Assembly: GCA_902779395.1 (NCBI GenBank) | Contig: CACZBK010000027.1 | Coordinates: 1 to 40,436 of the forward strand | DNA length: 40,436 nucleotides | DNA from: an uncultured Lachnospiraceae bacterium | GTDB taxonomy: Bacteria > Bacillota > Clostridia > Lachnospirales > Lachnospiraceae | Reading direction: 5' to 3' | Part shown: positions 24,826-33,535 of the stretch, one piece after another | How positions within the stretch are numbered: the first letter of the stretch is position 1 | Layout of the letters: every line of letters begins with the position of its first letter | Notes under the pieces: model-generated | Database searches by the model: none | Told to the model about the DNA's origin: nothing | What the model saw: the letters and a program-made list of their open reading frames with translations, nothing else | Made by a program: the position numbers and the translations under genes

Positions 24826-26265
24826 CTACTCTGTATCTGAACCGGTCAGAAAACGCTTAAGTATTTCTATTTCTTTTTTCGTCATATTCTCATCATCCAG
24901 CGCATCCTCATCCCCGGGAAGCTTGTCATCCGACAGCCCTGCAGCCCTGCGCATCTCATCCCATTCCTCATTGCTTATCTCTGCCTTATCGGCGCGTAAA
25001 TATCCGCTCGTCATCATCGGCACCTTGGCTTTGGGTATGATCTTTCTGGCCAGTTCAAAACCCGCTTCGCTGTTAAAATAGCCGTATACCAGTTTATCTT
25101 CATCACCGAGATACACCGCAGTCTCATAAGCATATCCGAGAAGCTGCATCATCATTTCAACCTCGGTTTCCCCTGTTGCCTTAAGCAGTTCAAGCTTAAG
25201 GTTGCCTCCCGACAGCCTGTGAAAGAGCAGTGCCGCCATAATATGTTTTTTCTCCACGATAACGCAGCTTAAATCCTGATCAAAGACACTGCAGGGAAGT
25301 GATCTGATATCCTCTCCGATCTCCGCCTCCGGCTTGTTTAAAAAAGCCCTGATCATGCTTTCCCCTTCGCTTCCAAGTGAACTTAAGGGCGATACCTTAC
25401 TGCTTCCGGTTTCAAGATACTTATTTCCTTTCATGTCACCGATCCTGATCACATACATCCTGCCGGTGGTGAAATTGAACTCAAACCTCCAGGAATCAAG
25501 GAAATCCTCGAGTATGGCCTGCTCCACATCCTCTTCTTCACTGCCTGCTTCATTTATGAATAGATCGGTCGTGACCATTGTCCCCTCATTCTGAAGTGCC
25601 ATATCAAGTATCATTGCCATAAGGAAATTCCCGACTCCGGTCTGCCTTATCTTCTCATGTACATATAACCAGTCGATCCTGATAACGGGTGCTTCGGCCT
25701 CTTCGGGATGAAGTATAGTGTAAACCACAACTCCCGCAGCACACATGGAATCTCCCATGTGCCTCAGGGCGCCGACAGCATGCTTTCTGTCAGTCTGTAT
25801 ATCATAATAAAGCTGCTCCGGTATGAGATTCTCGAAAGCAGATATGTTTTCAGAAGTGATCCTTGTAGAGACCGGCCAGTAGCGCTCTTCAAAATCCCTT
25901 ATAAGATCAAGTGCCGATCTTAAGCGTTCTTTGTTAAAACCTGATAGAGGATTGATCGTCTTTGAAAGACTCAGAAGTGTATCTATCATAGAAAGATAAG
26001 CTTTTTCTATATCGGAAGCATCAAGCTTCCCTGCCTGCTCACAGATATTGACCAGTGACAGCCTGTCGACGAATTCTTCCAGAAGTGCATCATCCGCCTT
26101 CAGGATCCCTTCCAGGCTTTCCGCCCGGTCATCCTCATCCCCTGCAAGCTCTTCAAGCTGCGATTCCAGCTCCTCCCTGATCTCCTGCGCAAGGGCAGAT
26201 GTTTTTTCATCGACATCCCTGCTCCCGTCATCTAGCATTTCATATATCTTTTCAAGCTCGGTCAT
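24826..26265 (-). CDS. Two-module GNAT-like protein, first gene of the giant-kinase operon
   Basis: 479 residues. Residues 1-125 are helical and acidic. A GNAT module follows (about 135-290) with the acetyl-CoA motif: strand IRIDWLYV, then RQTGVGNFL (207-215; R/Q-x-x-G-x-G) leading a helix. A second, GNAT-like module (about 320-445) contains LLFHRLSGGNLKLELL and YGYFNSEAGFELAR and is shared with the protein at 15816. The C-terminal 35 residues are acidic and end EILKRFLTG. The first module could be a working N-acyltransferase. GGAGG lies 8 nt before the ATG; an extended -10 promoter is found 37 bp upstream. The giant gene follows after 58 bp. Confidence 0.72.
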   Translation of the reverse strand: MTELEKIYEMLDDGSRDVDEKTSALAQEIREELESQLEELAGDEDDRAESLEGILKADDALLEEFVDRLSLVNICEQAGKLDASDIEKAYLSMIDTLLSLSKTINPLSGFNKERLRSALDLIRDFEERYWPVSTRITSENISAFENLIPEQLYYDIQTDRKHAVGALRHMGDSMCAAGVVVYTILHPEEAEAPVIRIDWLYVHEKIRQTGVGNFLMAMILDMALQNEGTMVTTDLFINEAGSEEEDVEQAILEDFLDSWRFEFNFTTGRMYVIRIGDMKGNKYLETGSSKVSPLSSLGSEGESMIRAFLNKPEAEIGEDIRSLPCSVFDQDLSCVIVEKKHIMAALLFHRLSGGNLKLELLKATGETEVEMMMQLLGYAYETAVYLGDEDKLVYGYFNSEAGFELARKIIPKAKVPMMTSGYLRADKAEISNEEWDEMRRAAGLSDDKLPGDEDALDDENMTKKEIEILKRFLTGSDTE

Positions 26266-26302
26266 ATTATACTTTCCTCCACTTCAGATAATAATTCATT
26301 CT

Positions 26303-26311
26303 ATTATATCA
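26303..26311 (-). promoter_or_regulatory. Extended -10 promoter of the giant-kinase operon
   Basis: On the minus strand TGATATAAT is a perfect extended -10 (TG-n-TATAAT). The -35 region (TAGAAA at 17 bp) is weak, as expected with an extended -10. It lies between the terminator at 26333-26377 and the GNAT gene. Confidence 0.7.
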
Positions 26312-26332
26312 TTCTGCTGATGAGTTTTCTAC

Positions 26333-26377
26333 AAAAAATGCGATGCATAGATGTGATCAGACTATGCATCGCATTTT
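26333..26377 (-). terminator. Strong Rho-independent terminator ending the c-di-GMP/metalloprotease operon
   Basis: A perfect 16-bp inverted repeat (ATGCGATGCATAG core with AAAA/TTTT ends) around an 11-nt loop is followed on the minus strand by six T. It begins 5 bp past the stop of the metalloprotease gene. Opposite-strand A/T ends make it usable in both directions. Confidence 0.9.
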
Positions 26378-26381
26378 ATTA

Positions 26382-27875
26382 TCATGGATCTACAGCTTCT
26401 ATGATCCAGTTCTGTACTCCGTCTGCCCCGGGGCTGCACAAAAGAGCCTGCTCACCTTTTTTTGCAGTAAGAACACGGCCGCTCTCGTACGGAGTCTGAA
26501 TACAATAACTGCCATCCGCATTTCCCGGCAGATGCCAGCTCTGCGCATCGGCATAGCCGGTATATACCCAGATCCCTATGGTATTGCCTTCATTATCCCA
26601 CGCATTCCCCAGATCGATCAGCTTATCCGGATACTCTTTTGGTACCAGTGTAAATCTGCCATCCGAGGTATAACGAATATTCCATACGCACGGATCATCA
26701 TCCAGCGTAAGGCTGATATCGCCTTCTTCAGCACATAAATATCCTGATGCATCCGCAGCCCTGATAGTAAAACTGCCCATATTATAGACGTTACCCTTGA
26801 TAAGCGGCCACATCTTCGGATACATGCCTACATACTCGGTTTCCCCTCCGTTATCATAAGGGAGCTTGCCGTTTAATACCAGCTTATAAAATTCAAAGAA
26901 GTCATAATCGTTTTTATCCGCTGTATACTCCTGATATCCGGGAAACTGCTCAGGTCCCATATATGCATGAGTATCAGGATATTCAATCTCCAGTATCGTT
27001 CCCATATACTCAAGCTGATGCATCCATTCGTGAACCGCCACAGCCGTCGCACTCAGAGAGGGTATCTCAGGATCTTCAAGAGGCATAGTTCCCGGCTTCG
27101 GCTCCATAAGATTAAAAGTGGAATACCCTCTGGATGACGATAAACCTGCTGTTTCCAGACCAAGCATCACGTAATTGACACCAAATCCGTCTTTATCTGC
27201 GTTCCTCTTTACGTTTTCTTCACCTTCAGTCTGTACTGTGGTAAGCACTGTATCCACTTCTTTACCGGCCACATACCGGTCAATATATGGCTGTGCCGTC
27301 TCCTGAGCCAGAAACAGCCAGTCATCTCCATCGGCCTGCGTAAGCTCTGTCTCATCATCCACAAAATACAGATCTACTGCAATATCCAGGTTATGCCCTG
27401 TAATGCTCTCAAGGCTCTTTTCATAATTAAGGGCTACGGCCTCTAGATACTCCTTATCATCATCCGTCATTCTGAAGTCCAGATCCTCGAACGTGACATG
27501 AGTAAATCCCAGCCACAGAACATTATATGCTACCGGTTCACTTAAAGCGGTGTAGTCACCGGAATCATACTGATCCTTTGCCTCCTGTATCAGCTGATCA
27601 GCCTTCGCTGCCGCCGACACAAAGTATGACTCATCCTCCGGTTTTACAGACTCCGCACCTTCAGCCCCGGCTTCCTCTTCATCACCGTCACTTATTTCAT
27701 CCCCGGATATTTCATTATCTTTTTTGCTTTCACTTTCCCCGCCATCCTCATACTTCTGCTGAGGCACCAATGCTTCTTCGCTCTCTGACTCCGCCTTTTC
27801 TTTTGCGCATCCCGATATCAGAAACGCGGCACATACTCCTCCGTATATGAGCCTGATCAACTTCTGCTTTTTCAT
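26382..27875 (-). CDS. Lipoprotein zinc metalloprotease with ricin-B-like lectin tail
   Basis: 497 residues. Lipobox ISGC with Cys23 after a basic, hydrophobic signal. Residues 25-85 are a Glu/Ser/Asp linker. The middle domain holds HEWMH (282-286), a zincin HExxH motif in a helix, followed by EYPDTHAY and YQEYTA, which may give the third ligand. From about 365 the pattern is that of a ricin-B beta-trefoil: repeated strands with W in CVWNIRY, AQSWHLP and VQNWIIE (Q-x-W-like). It would sit on the outer face of the membrane and bind glycan near its substrate. GGAGG before the ATG; 25 bp after the GGDEF gene, and followed by the terminator. Peptide substrate unknown. Confidence 0.82.
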   Translation of the reverse strand: MKKQKLIRLIYGGVCAAFLISGCAKEKAESESEEALVPQQKYEDGGESESKKDNEISGDEISDGDEEEAGAEGAESVKPEDESYFVSAAAKADQLIQEAKDQYDSGDYTALSEPVAYNVLWLGFTHVTFEDLDFRMTDDDKEYLEAVALNYEKSLESITGHNLDIAVDLYFVDDETELTQADGDDWLFLAQETAQPYIDRYVAGKEVDTVLTTVQTEGEENVKRNADKDGFGVNYVMLGLETAGLSSSRGYSTFNLMEPKPGTMPLEDPEIPSLSATAVAVHEWMHQLEYMGTILEIEYPDTHAYMGPEQFPGYQEYTADKNDYDFFEFYKLVLNGKLPYDNGGETEYVGMYPKMWPLIKGNVYNMGSFTIRAADASGYLCAEEGDISLTLDDDPCVWNIRYTSDGRFTLVPKEYPDKLIDLGNAWDNEGNTIGIWVYTGYADAQSWHLPGNADGSYCIQTPYESGRVLTAKKGEQALLCSPGADGVQNWIIEAVDP

Positions 27876-27900
27876 ATTTTATCCTCCACAAACTAACGTA

Positions 27901-30267
27901 TCAGCCGCCATCACCGGCAGATACGTATTTAACTTCAACCATATCCCTGTATTCCGATCCATTCCAGCGCTCCATCACACGCTCCATAACATCAGCAATG
28001 GTCTTATCTTCCATCTCCGGAAGAAGCAGCAGGAACCGGTCCGATTTATGCTGCATGATGATATCACTGCTTCGGAATGTCTTCTGCAAAACAAGCGCAA
28101 ACTCCCTTACTATGATATCCATGTCTTTATCTTTATATCCATCCTTAAGATCAAGGGAAATGATAGCCTTATCCGCCCTTTTCCCGTAACGTCTTATATA
28201 CCTCATGATATAGCGATAATTGACTGTAAAGTCCTCCATCCCCAGGAGAAGAGCTCCGCTTCCGTCTCCGCGCTCTTCCATTATCTGAGTGAGGCGTATA
28301 AGCTCTTCATCCAGTTCTTTTCCTCCGCACACTTCATCAAAATGCTGTTTGTACACACAATAATCATGCTTTCCGTTCTTTTTTACTCGATACATGCTGC
28401 TGTCAGCATACTCAAAGAGTTTAGCATATTCATCAGAATGCTCCGGAGCAAATGCCGCACCCACGGAAACGCCTAACGGCACATCAAAATCCTCTCCCAT
28501 AAGCTCGCGGCACTTTTGCAGCAGTTCTTTATTAAGATTCTTTGTATAACCGTCCACTGCCTTCTCAGTCCTGATACCACCGGAAAAAACCATAAACTCA
28601 TCTCCACCTATCCTGCAAAGGACATCTTCCATTGAACTGTTATTTCGCAAAGTATCCGCAAATGAACAAAGCACCTTATCTCCCATATCATGTCCGTACA
28701 GGTCATTGATAAGCTTAAAGTTATCCAGATCGACCACCATCAGGGCACCCTTTCTGTCACGGCACAACCCGGAAATGATCTCGCTGCCCTTCATTTTATT
28801 ATAAAAACCCGTAAGATTATCCTGAGCCGCTTCCTCGGTAAGAGTCTCGATCTGCTCATTCATGCTTTTTACCGAATTCAGGATACTGTCGCGCTCACGA
28901 TGCTCTTCGTCTATGTCTTCTATCAGATACATGGCCCGGGCTACTCTGCCATCCTCAAGTCGTTCAGAAACGATATAACGTGCTCTCCTCCACAATCCTT
29001 CCTCATTTTTAAACTCTACGGTTACGGTATTTCTGTCCTTAAGCCTCTGGTCGATCTTATTGAAATCCACAAAGTCCAATATCTGATCCCTGCTTGATTC
29101 ATCGGAAAAACATGACATAACCTTTCTTATCACATTCTGGCAGTCTTTTCTGTTTTTCCCCAGTATCCTTACGGCATCTTCTCTGTTGTTACGCACTTCG
29201 ATAAACGTATTATTTATAAAATCTATCTCATGAAGCGAAATATAGATATCCGCAGTTGAAGAAAGCTGTCCTGTAAGGCGCTTTGCCAGGTCGGAACGCT
29301 TTTGTGAATTGATCATTATCACAACGATTATCACTACCATCGATATGATGACAGCTATAGTAGCTCCCAGAAACAGATATAAAGACCTGAAAGTTGCTGT
29401 AGCATCGATAACAGAAATGCATTCCCAGCTGTCACCTATATCAGTGACATAAACCATATAATGATAACCGCTGTGCTGACATTCGAACGAAGTTTCCTTA
29501 GCAGAACTGATCTCCTGATATATATGATCACCTATACTGTCCCCGCCACGGCTGTACTCCTTTCCTATCTCTTCCCGGTCGGAATGAGCGACAACCATGC
29601 CGCTTTCATTAAGTATCATCATTATATCTGCTTTTTGAGAACTTACAGCCTCCTCCGTTATCGCCTGTATCCTTGCCAGCGATACATCAACGGATATGAC
29701 ACTCACATCATCACTGAGAGTCTTTCCTATAGCAAGCATGATGGCTCCGGTCTGTGCATCCTCATAGGGTTCAAGCATCGTAAGTACGCCTTTTTCCGAC
29801 ATGGCCTTGGTATACCACGGCCGCTCTGTGGCAACATAATCAGCCGGTGGCTCCCATCTGGTACCGCTGAAAAACCGGCCGTTGATATAGCCGTATAATC
29901 CCGTGGCATTTTCCGATACCACACTCCTTATCGCTGCGGTCTCCCCAACTAAATATGCCTGTATTTCCTCATCACTACGGCCTCTCTCTATCATATCTTC
30001 TACAGCAAGAGCCGAAAACCTGACCGAGTCAAAATAGGTTTCCAGATATTTTTCAACCTCGTCTGCCAATTCTCTGGCACTGATCTCCCCATTCAAAAAA
30101 ATACGGTCACGCCGCTCTGAATAGACCATACTGTAATAAACCAGTACTATGCATACAAAGAAAGCGATCACGAGAATATTGATCAAAAGAGAACGTAATC
30201 CGACAAATGCAGATCCTGTTTTTTTTATTTTTGATATCGATCCGTTTTCATTATCCGACAAACCCAT
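27901..30267 (-). CDS. Membrane dCache-GGDEF diguanylate cyclase
   Basis: 788 residues. TM1 (about 25-47), a dCache-type extracellular domain (about 50-290, with GLYGYINGRFFSG and ERPWYTKA, typical small-molecule pocket region), TM2 (about 297-320), a PAS-like region (about 340-460), coiled segment, then a GGDEF domain with intact GGDEF at 554-558 and DNLTGFYNK start. The inhibitory RxxD site is absent (SMED in its place). The last 150 residues look like a second, degenerate GGDEF module (FRSSDIIMQHKSDRFLLLLP, with KSDRF for GGDEF). It should make c-di-GMP in response to an outside ligand. In an operon with the EAL protein and metalloprotease. Confidence 0.88.
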   Translation of the reverse strand: MGLSDNENGSISKIKKTGSAFVGLRSLLINILVIAFFVCIVLVYYSMVYSERRDRIFLNGEISARELADEVEKYLETYFDSVRFSALAVEDMIERGRSDEEIQAYLVGETAAIRSVVSENATGLYGYINGRFFSGTRWEPPADYVATERPWYTKAMSEKGVLTMLEPYEDAQTGAIMLAIGKTLSDDVSVISVDVSLARIQAITEEAVSSQKADIMMILNESGMVVAHSDREEIGKEYSRGGDSIGDHIYQEISSAKETSFECQHSGYHYMVYVTDIGDSWECISVIDATATFRSLYLFLGATIAVIISMVVIIVVIMINSQKRSDLAKRLTGQLSSTADIYISLHEIDFINNTFIEVRNNREDAVRILGKNRKDCQNVIRKVMSCFSDESSRDQILDFVDFNKIDQRLKDRNTVTVEFKNEEGLWRRARYIVSERLEDGRVARAMYLIEDIDEEHRERDSILNSVKSMNEQIETLTEEAAQDNLTGFYNKMKGSEIISGLCRDRKGALMVVDLDNFKLINDLYGHDMGDKVLCSFADTLRNNSSMEDVLCRIGGDEFMVFSGGIRTEKAVDGYTKNLNKELLQKCRELMGEDFDVPLGVSVGAAFAPEHSDEYAKLFEYADSSMYRVKKNGKHDYCVYKQHFDEVCGGKELDEELIRLTQIMEERGDGSGALLLGMEDFTVNYRYIMRYIRRYGKRADKAIISLDLKDGYKDKDMDIIVREFALVLQKTFRSSDIIMQHKSDRFLLLLPEMEDKTIADVMERVMERWNGSEYRDMVEVKYVSAGDGG

Positions 30268-30324
30268 TTCTCACGCCTCATAAAAAGATTTATCAGGATT
30301 TTCCCCGGCGTTCATAAGCCGGTC

Positions 30325-30639
30325 TCATTCCCCGCTCTCAGGTGTATCCTCCTGCTGAGGGATATCTTCAACCGGCGTCTGCTGCTGTGAAGCTTCCTTC
30401 GCCATCGCAGCGCCTCCTATCTCTCTTATCATCCGAAACAGCTCTATATCATTGGCTGTGAGCTTCATATTACTCTCCAGTACCTGCCCTTCCGGCGTGG
30501 TAACTTTCATCTCCACTATGGTACCTTCTCTCGCTCCGGCCGCACTCACGGCTTTCATAAACGGAAACAGCTTGGGATGTTCCTCTCCCAGTTTACCCAG
30601 TCCTGCCTTAACCTTAAAGAAATCTAACGGATTTATCAT
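30325..30639 (-). CDS. Small conserved-looking protein between two c-di-GMP enzymes, function unknown
   Basis: 104 residues; its ATG overlaps the TGA of the GGDEF-EAL gene by four bases (ATGA), so translation is coupled. Residues 1-80 could form two helices around a beta pair (GTIVEMKVTTPEGQVLESNM); the last 25 are a Gln/Glu/Pro tail. No transmembrane helix or signal. Family not recognised. Its position suggests it serves one of the neighbouring c-di-GMP proteins. Confidence 0.65.
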   Translation of the reverse strand: MINPLDFFKVKAGLGKLGEEHPKLFPFMKAVSAAGAREGTIVEMKVTTPEGQVLESNMKLTANDIELFRMIREIGGAAMAKEASQQQTPVEDIPQQEDTPESGE

Positions 30640-32348
30640 TCCTCTCTCCTGCCTCCCTCGAAGTAAATTTCTTTTTGATGATCTATCCTCTTTTCAAATT
30701 CGTAGACCGGAAGCGGTCTGTCAAAATAGAAGCCCTGTGCCAGGAAGCAGTTGTTCTTCTTCAGCAGATCTACCTGATCCCCGGTCTCAACTCCTTCCAC
30801 TATACACTCCAATCCCATATCCGTAGCCATGGCAACTACGTATCTCAGCATTATGCTGTCGTTTGAAAATTCGCTCTGCGCCATTATCGGTAATATGGAC
30901 TTATCCAGTTTCAGTACATTCCAGGATATCTGCTTGATCAGATTAAGCGAAGAATAGCCTGTTCCGAAATCATCAACGGAAGTACAGATACCGTTTTCCT
31001 GCAGACTGTTAACAACACGTTTCAGATCTGCAAACTCAACGTCCGTAGTCGTCTCGGTAAGTTCTATCTCTATCAGGCTGTGTGGCACATAATTTCTGTC
31101 GATGATATCTATGATATGCTCCACCAGATCCATATCCCCCAGATGACGTCTGGAGAAATTAACCGACACCCTCACCGGTTCTTTCCCCTGATCCAGCCAG
31201 CGCCGGATATCCTGGCATACATGCTCGAGCATATAAAAATCCAGGAGACAGATATTGGTACTCTGTTCAAGAACAGGTATGAAAGCCCCCGGCGGTATCA
31301 CCTCTTTGTCTTTTATCCAGCGGCAGAGAGCTTCCGCCCCTGCCAGACTGTAATCCTCCAGATTAACCTTTGGCTGGTAATATACCTTGAACATGCATTT
31401 GGCTATAGCGTCGGGGAACTGCCTCTCTATGATCTTCTGTTCGGTCTGTTTCTCCAAAAGCTCCGGACTGAAGAACAGCTCCTTCACTTCCTTTGTATGT
31501 CTGGCTACATTGACAGCCATCATCACCCTGTCCATCATATCATCGGCATTGTTTATCTCTTCTTTTCCATCAGGGATATAATACCCGGCAACAGCACTTA
31601 TAAGCACACGTTCATTTGTCTCGTCATTATATATTACACCGATGCCGCCTAAATGTGTTCTGATCACATCCAGATCTTCTTTTTTGAATATACCTACAAA
31701 ATTATCTCCTCCCATGCGGCCCATAACCCCGGGCACGCAGAGCTTTTCCTGCAGCATCTTAATATACCGGGACATTACCTTTGTCCCGGCTTCCCTGCCT
31801 ATTCTGGAATTTACCAGTGAAAACCCGGCCAGATTGAAGCACACCATACCATATGAAAGTATCTCGTGCCGGGCAATGATCTGCGAAACCTGTTTTAAAA
31901 CATACAAATGGTTACGAACATTAAGCTGCTGGTCTGTATATGTACGTTCTTCCACAAGATTTCTGAGGATCGCTCTCCCATGAAAGGCATACAGCATTTT
32001 CTCAAATAAATGCAGCTGTTCTATATCATCCGCGTCCCATTCTGCTTTATCTGCATCTGCATAAAAGCTGTATACGGACACGTTACCTGTTGCATTCACT
32101 TCTCTGCCCACAAAAGGTCTGCTCATATCGGGCGTTCCGTTGTCGATAAGAATATACTCACGTCCCTGACGTTCAGCCTCCGCACGGGCATTGGGATAAA
32201 ATTCCTGTTTTAAGCGTGCCATGTGCAGCACCCTGCACATAGGTGCTATTATCTTTGCTACTTCCTGTACTTTCCATTCAGTAAGTTTCTCCAGCTCAAG
32301 AAGCATATCCCGGAGCATACTTTCATACTCAAGAAACTCGATCGTCAT
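30636..32348 (-). CDS. GGDEF-EAL protein, probable c-di-GMP phosphodiesterase
   Basis: 570 residues, no transmembrane helix. The N-terminal 135 residues may be a GAF-like sensor. The GGDEF module is degenerate (GGDNF at 213-217), so it is probably regulatory. The EAL domain keeps AEALCRW (E339), LTETTTD, DDFGTGYSS (D459/D460), LKLDKS and EGVET, the residues that bind metal and hydrolyse c-di-GMP to pGpG. It would work against the dCache cyclase two genes downstream. It is the first gene of the run 32348-26382; 53 bp follow the MalY stop, with no clear promoter or terminator. Confidence 0.9.
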   Translation of the reverse strand: MTIEFLEYESMLRDMLLELEKLTEWKVQEVAKIIAPMCRVLHMARLKQEFYPNARAEAERQGREYILIDNGTPDMSRPFVGREVNATGNVSVYSFYADADKAEWDADDIEQLHLFEKMLYAFHGRAILRNLVEERTYTDQQLNVRNHLYVLKQVSQIIARHEILSYGMVCFNLAGFSLVNSRIGREAGTKVMSRYIKMLQEKLCVPGVMGRMGGDNFVGIFKKEDLDVIRTHLGGIGVIYNDETNERVLISAVAGYYIPDGKEEINNADDMMDRVMMAVNVARHTKEVKELFFSPELLEKQTEQKIIERQFPDAIAKCMFKVYYQPKVNLEDYSLAGAEALCRWIKDKEVIPPGAFIPVLEQSTNICLLDFYMLEHVCQDIRRWLDQGKEPVRVSVNFSRRHLGDMDLVEHIIDIIDRNYVPHSLIEIELTETTTDVEFADLKRVVNSLQENGICTSVDDFGTGYSSLNLIKQISWNVLKLDKSILPIMAQSEFSNDSIMLRYVVAMATDMGLECIVEGVETGDQVDLLKKNNCFLAQGFYFDRPLPVYEFEKRIDHQKEIYFEGGRREE

Positions 32349-32401
32349 CCTTTATCCCCCTGATAAAATGACTTTAACAGAAGTATCTGCATATCCCCTG
32401 T

Positions 32402-33535
32402 TTAATTAAAAAACTCTGAAAGCCTCTTTAAACCTTCCATAAGCATTTTCCTGCTGCAGGCAAGATTCATCCGCAAAAACCACTCTCCGCCTCTGCCATA
32501 TATCCGGCCATCCGAAAGATACAGGCCCGTTTTTTCCCTTATGGGCTTCTGCATATCAGCTTCCGGCATCTTCATCCACATAAGATAGGTGGCATCCGAT
32601 GCAATTGTTTTTATCTGCGGAAGCTCAGCTTTTATATAATCTTCTGCTATCCTGCGGTTTTCAAATACATAGGCGCACATTTCATCAAGCCACTCCGCTC
32701 CCTGTGTAAATGCCGCTATGGCAGCCACACAGGCAAAGCTGTTAGGTTCTGCCGCCTCATCAGTATTAAGCGCTCTCCACATCTTATGGCGCAGGAATTC
32801 ATTTTCCGAATAAACTGCCGCAGTATGTATCCCGGCGATATTAAATGCCTTAGTGGGAGCTATGCAGGCTATCCCGGTATCTCTGCACTCCTGTGAAACA
32901 GATATATACGGGGTATAGTTTTTCCCCGGTCTGGTTATATCACAGTGTATCTCATCAGAAATGACTGTAACGCCATACTTTTTTGCCAGCCGTCCCACCT
33001 CCGCCAGCTCATCCCTGCTCCATATCCTTCCAGAGGGATTCTGCGGGTTACACAGAAGCATAAGACTCACCTGCGGATCCGACATGTCTTTTTCCAGCCG
33101 CTCAAGATCCATACCGTACCCCTCGCCGTCAAAAGCAAGCGGACTTTCAAGGGCCGTACATCCGTTATTCCGTATGCTGTTAAAAAAGATATTATAAACC
33201 GGAGTCTGTATCAGTACCTTCTCCCCGGGGGTGGTAAGCTTTCTTACTGCCGAGGATATAGCCGGAATGACCCCGGTACAAAAGATAAGTCCTTCTTTCC
33301 GGAGCTTAAAATCATGCCGCTTATCCCACCAGCCGGAATACGCATCGTACCACTCATCAGGGATCTCATCATAGCCGAAGATACCATGCTCCAGCCTTTT
33401 TCGAAGCGCTTCCATGACAGGCGGAGCAGCAGGGAAATCCATATCCGCCACCCACATAGGAAGCTCATTATCACCTACCATCCATTTGGATGCACAGGTT
33501 CCTCTCCGGTCGGGAAGCCGGTCAAAATCAATCAT
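32402..33535 (-). CDS. patB: MalY/PatB-type PLP-dependent C-S lyase or aminotransferase
   Basis: 377 residues, typical size. The family features are present: PMWVADMDFPAAPPV near the N-terminus, CTGVIPAIS, CNPQNPSGRIW, SDEIHCD, and the PLP lysine in APTKAFNIAG (K229). Fold-type I members of this class cleave cystathionine or cysteine-type substrates to pyruvate, ammonia and a thiol; a direct role in methionine/cysteine turnover is the usual reading. The ATG overlaps the 3' end of the DUF3737 gene by eight bases, so the two are translationally coupled. The symbol is by family. Confidence 0.92.
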   Translation of the reverse strand: MIDFDRLPDRRGTCASKWMVGDNELPMWVADMDFPAAPPVMEALRKRLEHGIFGYDEIPDEWYDAYSGWWDKRHDFKLRKEGLIFCTGVIPAISSAVRKLTTPGEKVLIQTPVYNIFFNSIRNNGCTALESPLAFDGEGYGMDLERLEKDMSDPQVSLMLLCNPQNPSGRIWSRDELAEVGRLAKKYGVTVISDEIHCDITRPGKNYTPYISVSQECRDTGIACIAPTKAFNIAGIHTAAVYSENEFLRHKMWRALNTDEAAEPNSFACVAAIAAFTQGAEWLDEMCAYVFENRRIAEDYIKAELPQIKTIASDATYLMWMKMPEADMQKPIREKTGLYLSDGRIYGRGGEWFLRMNLACSRKMLMEGLKRLSEFFN

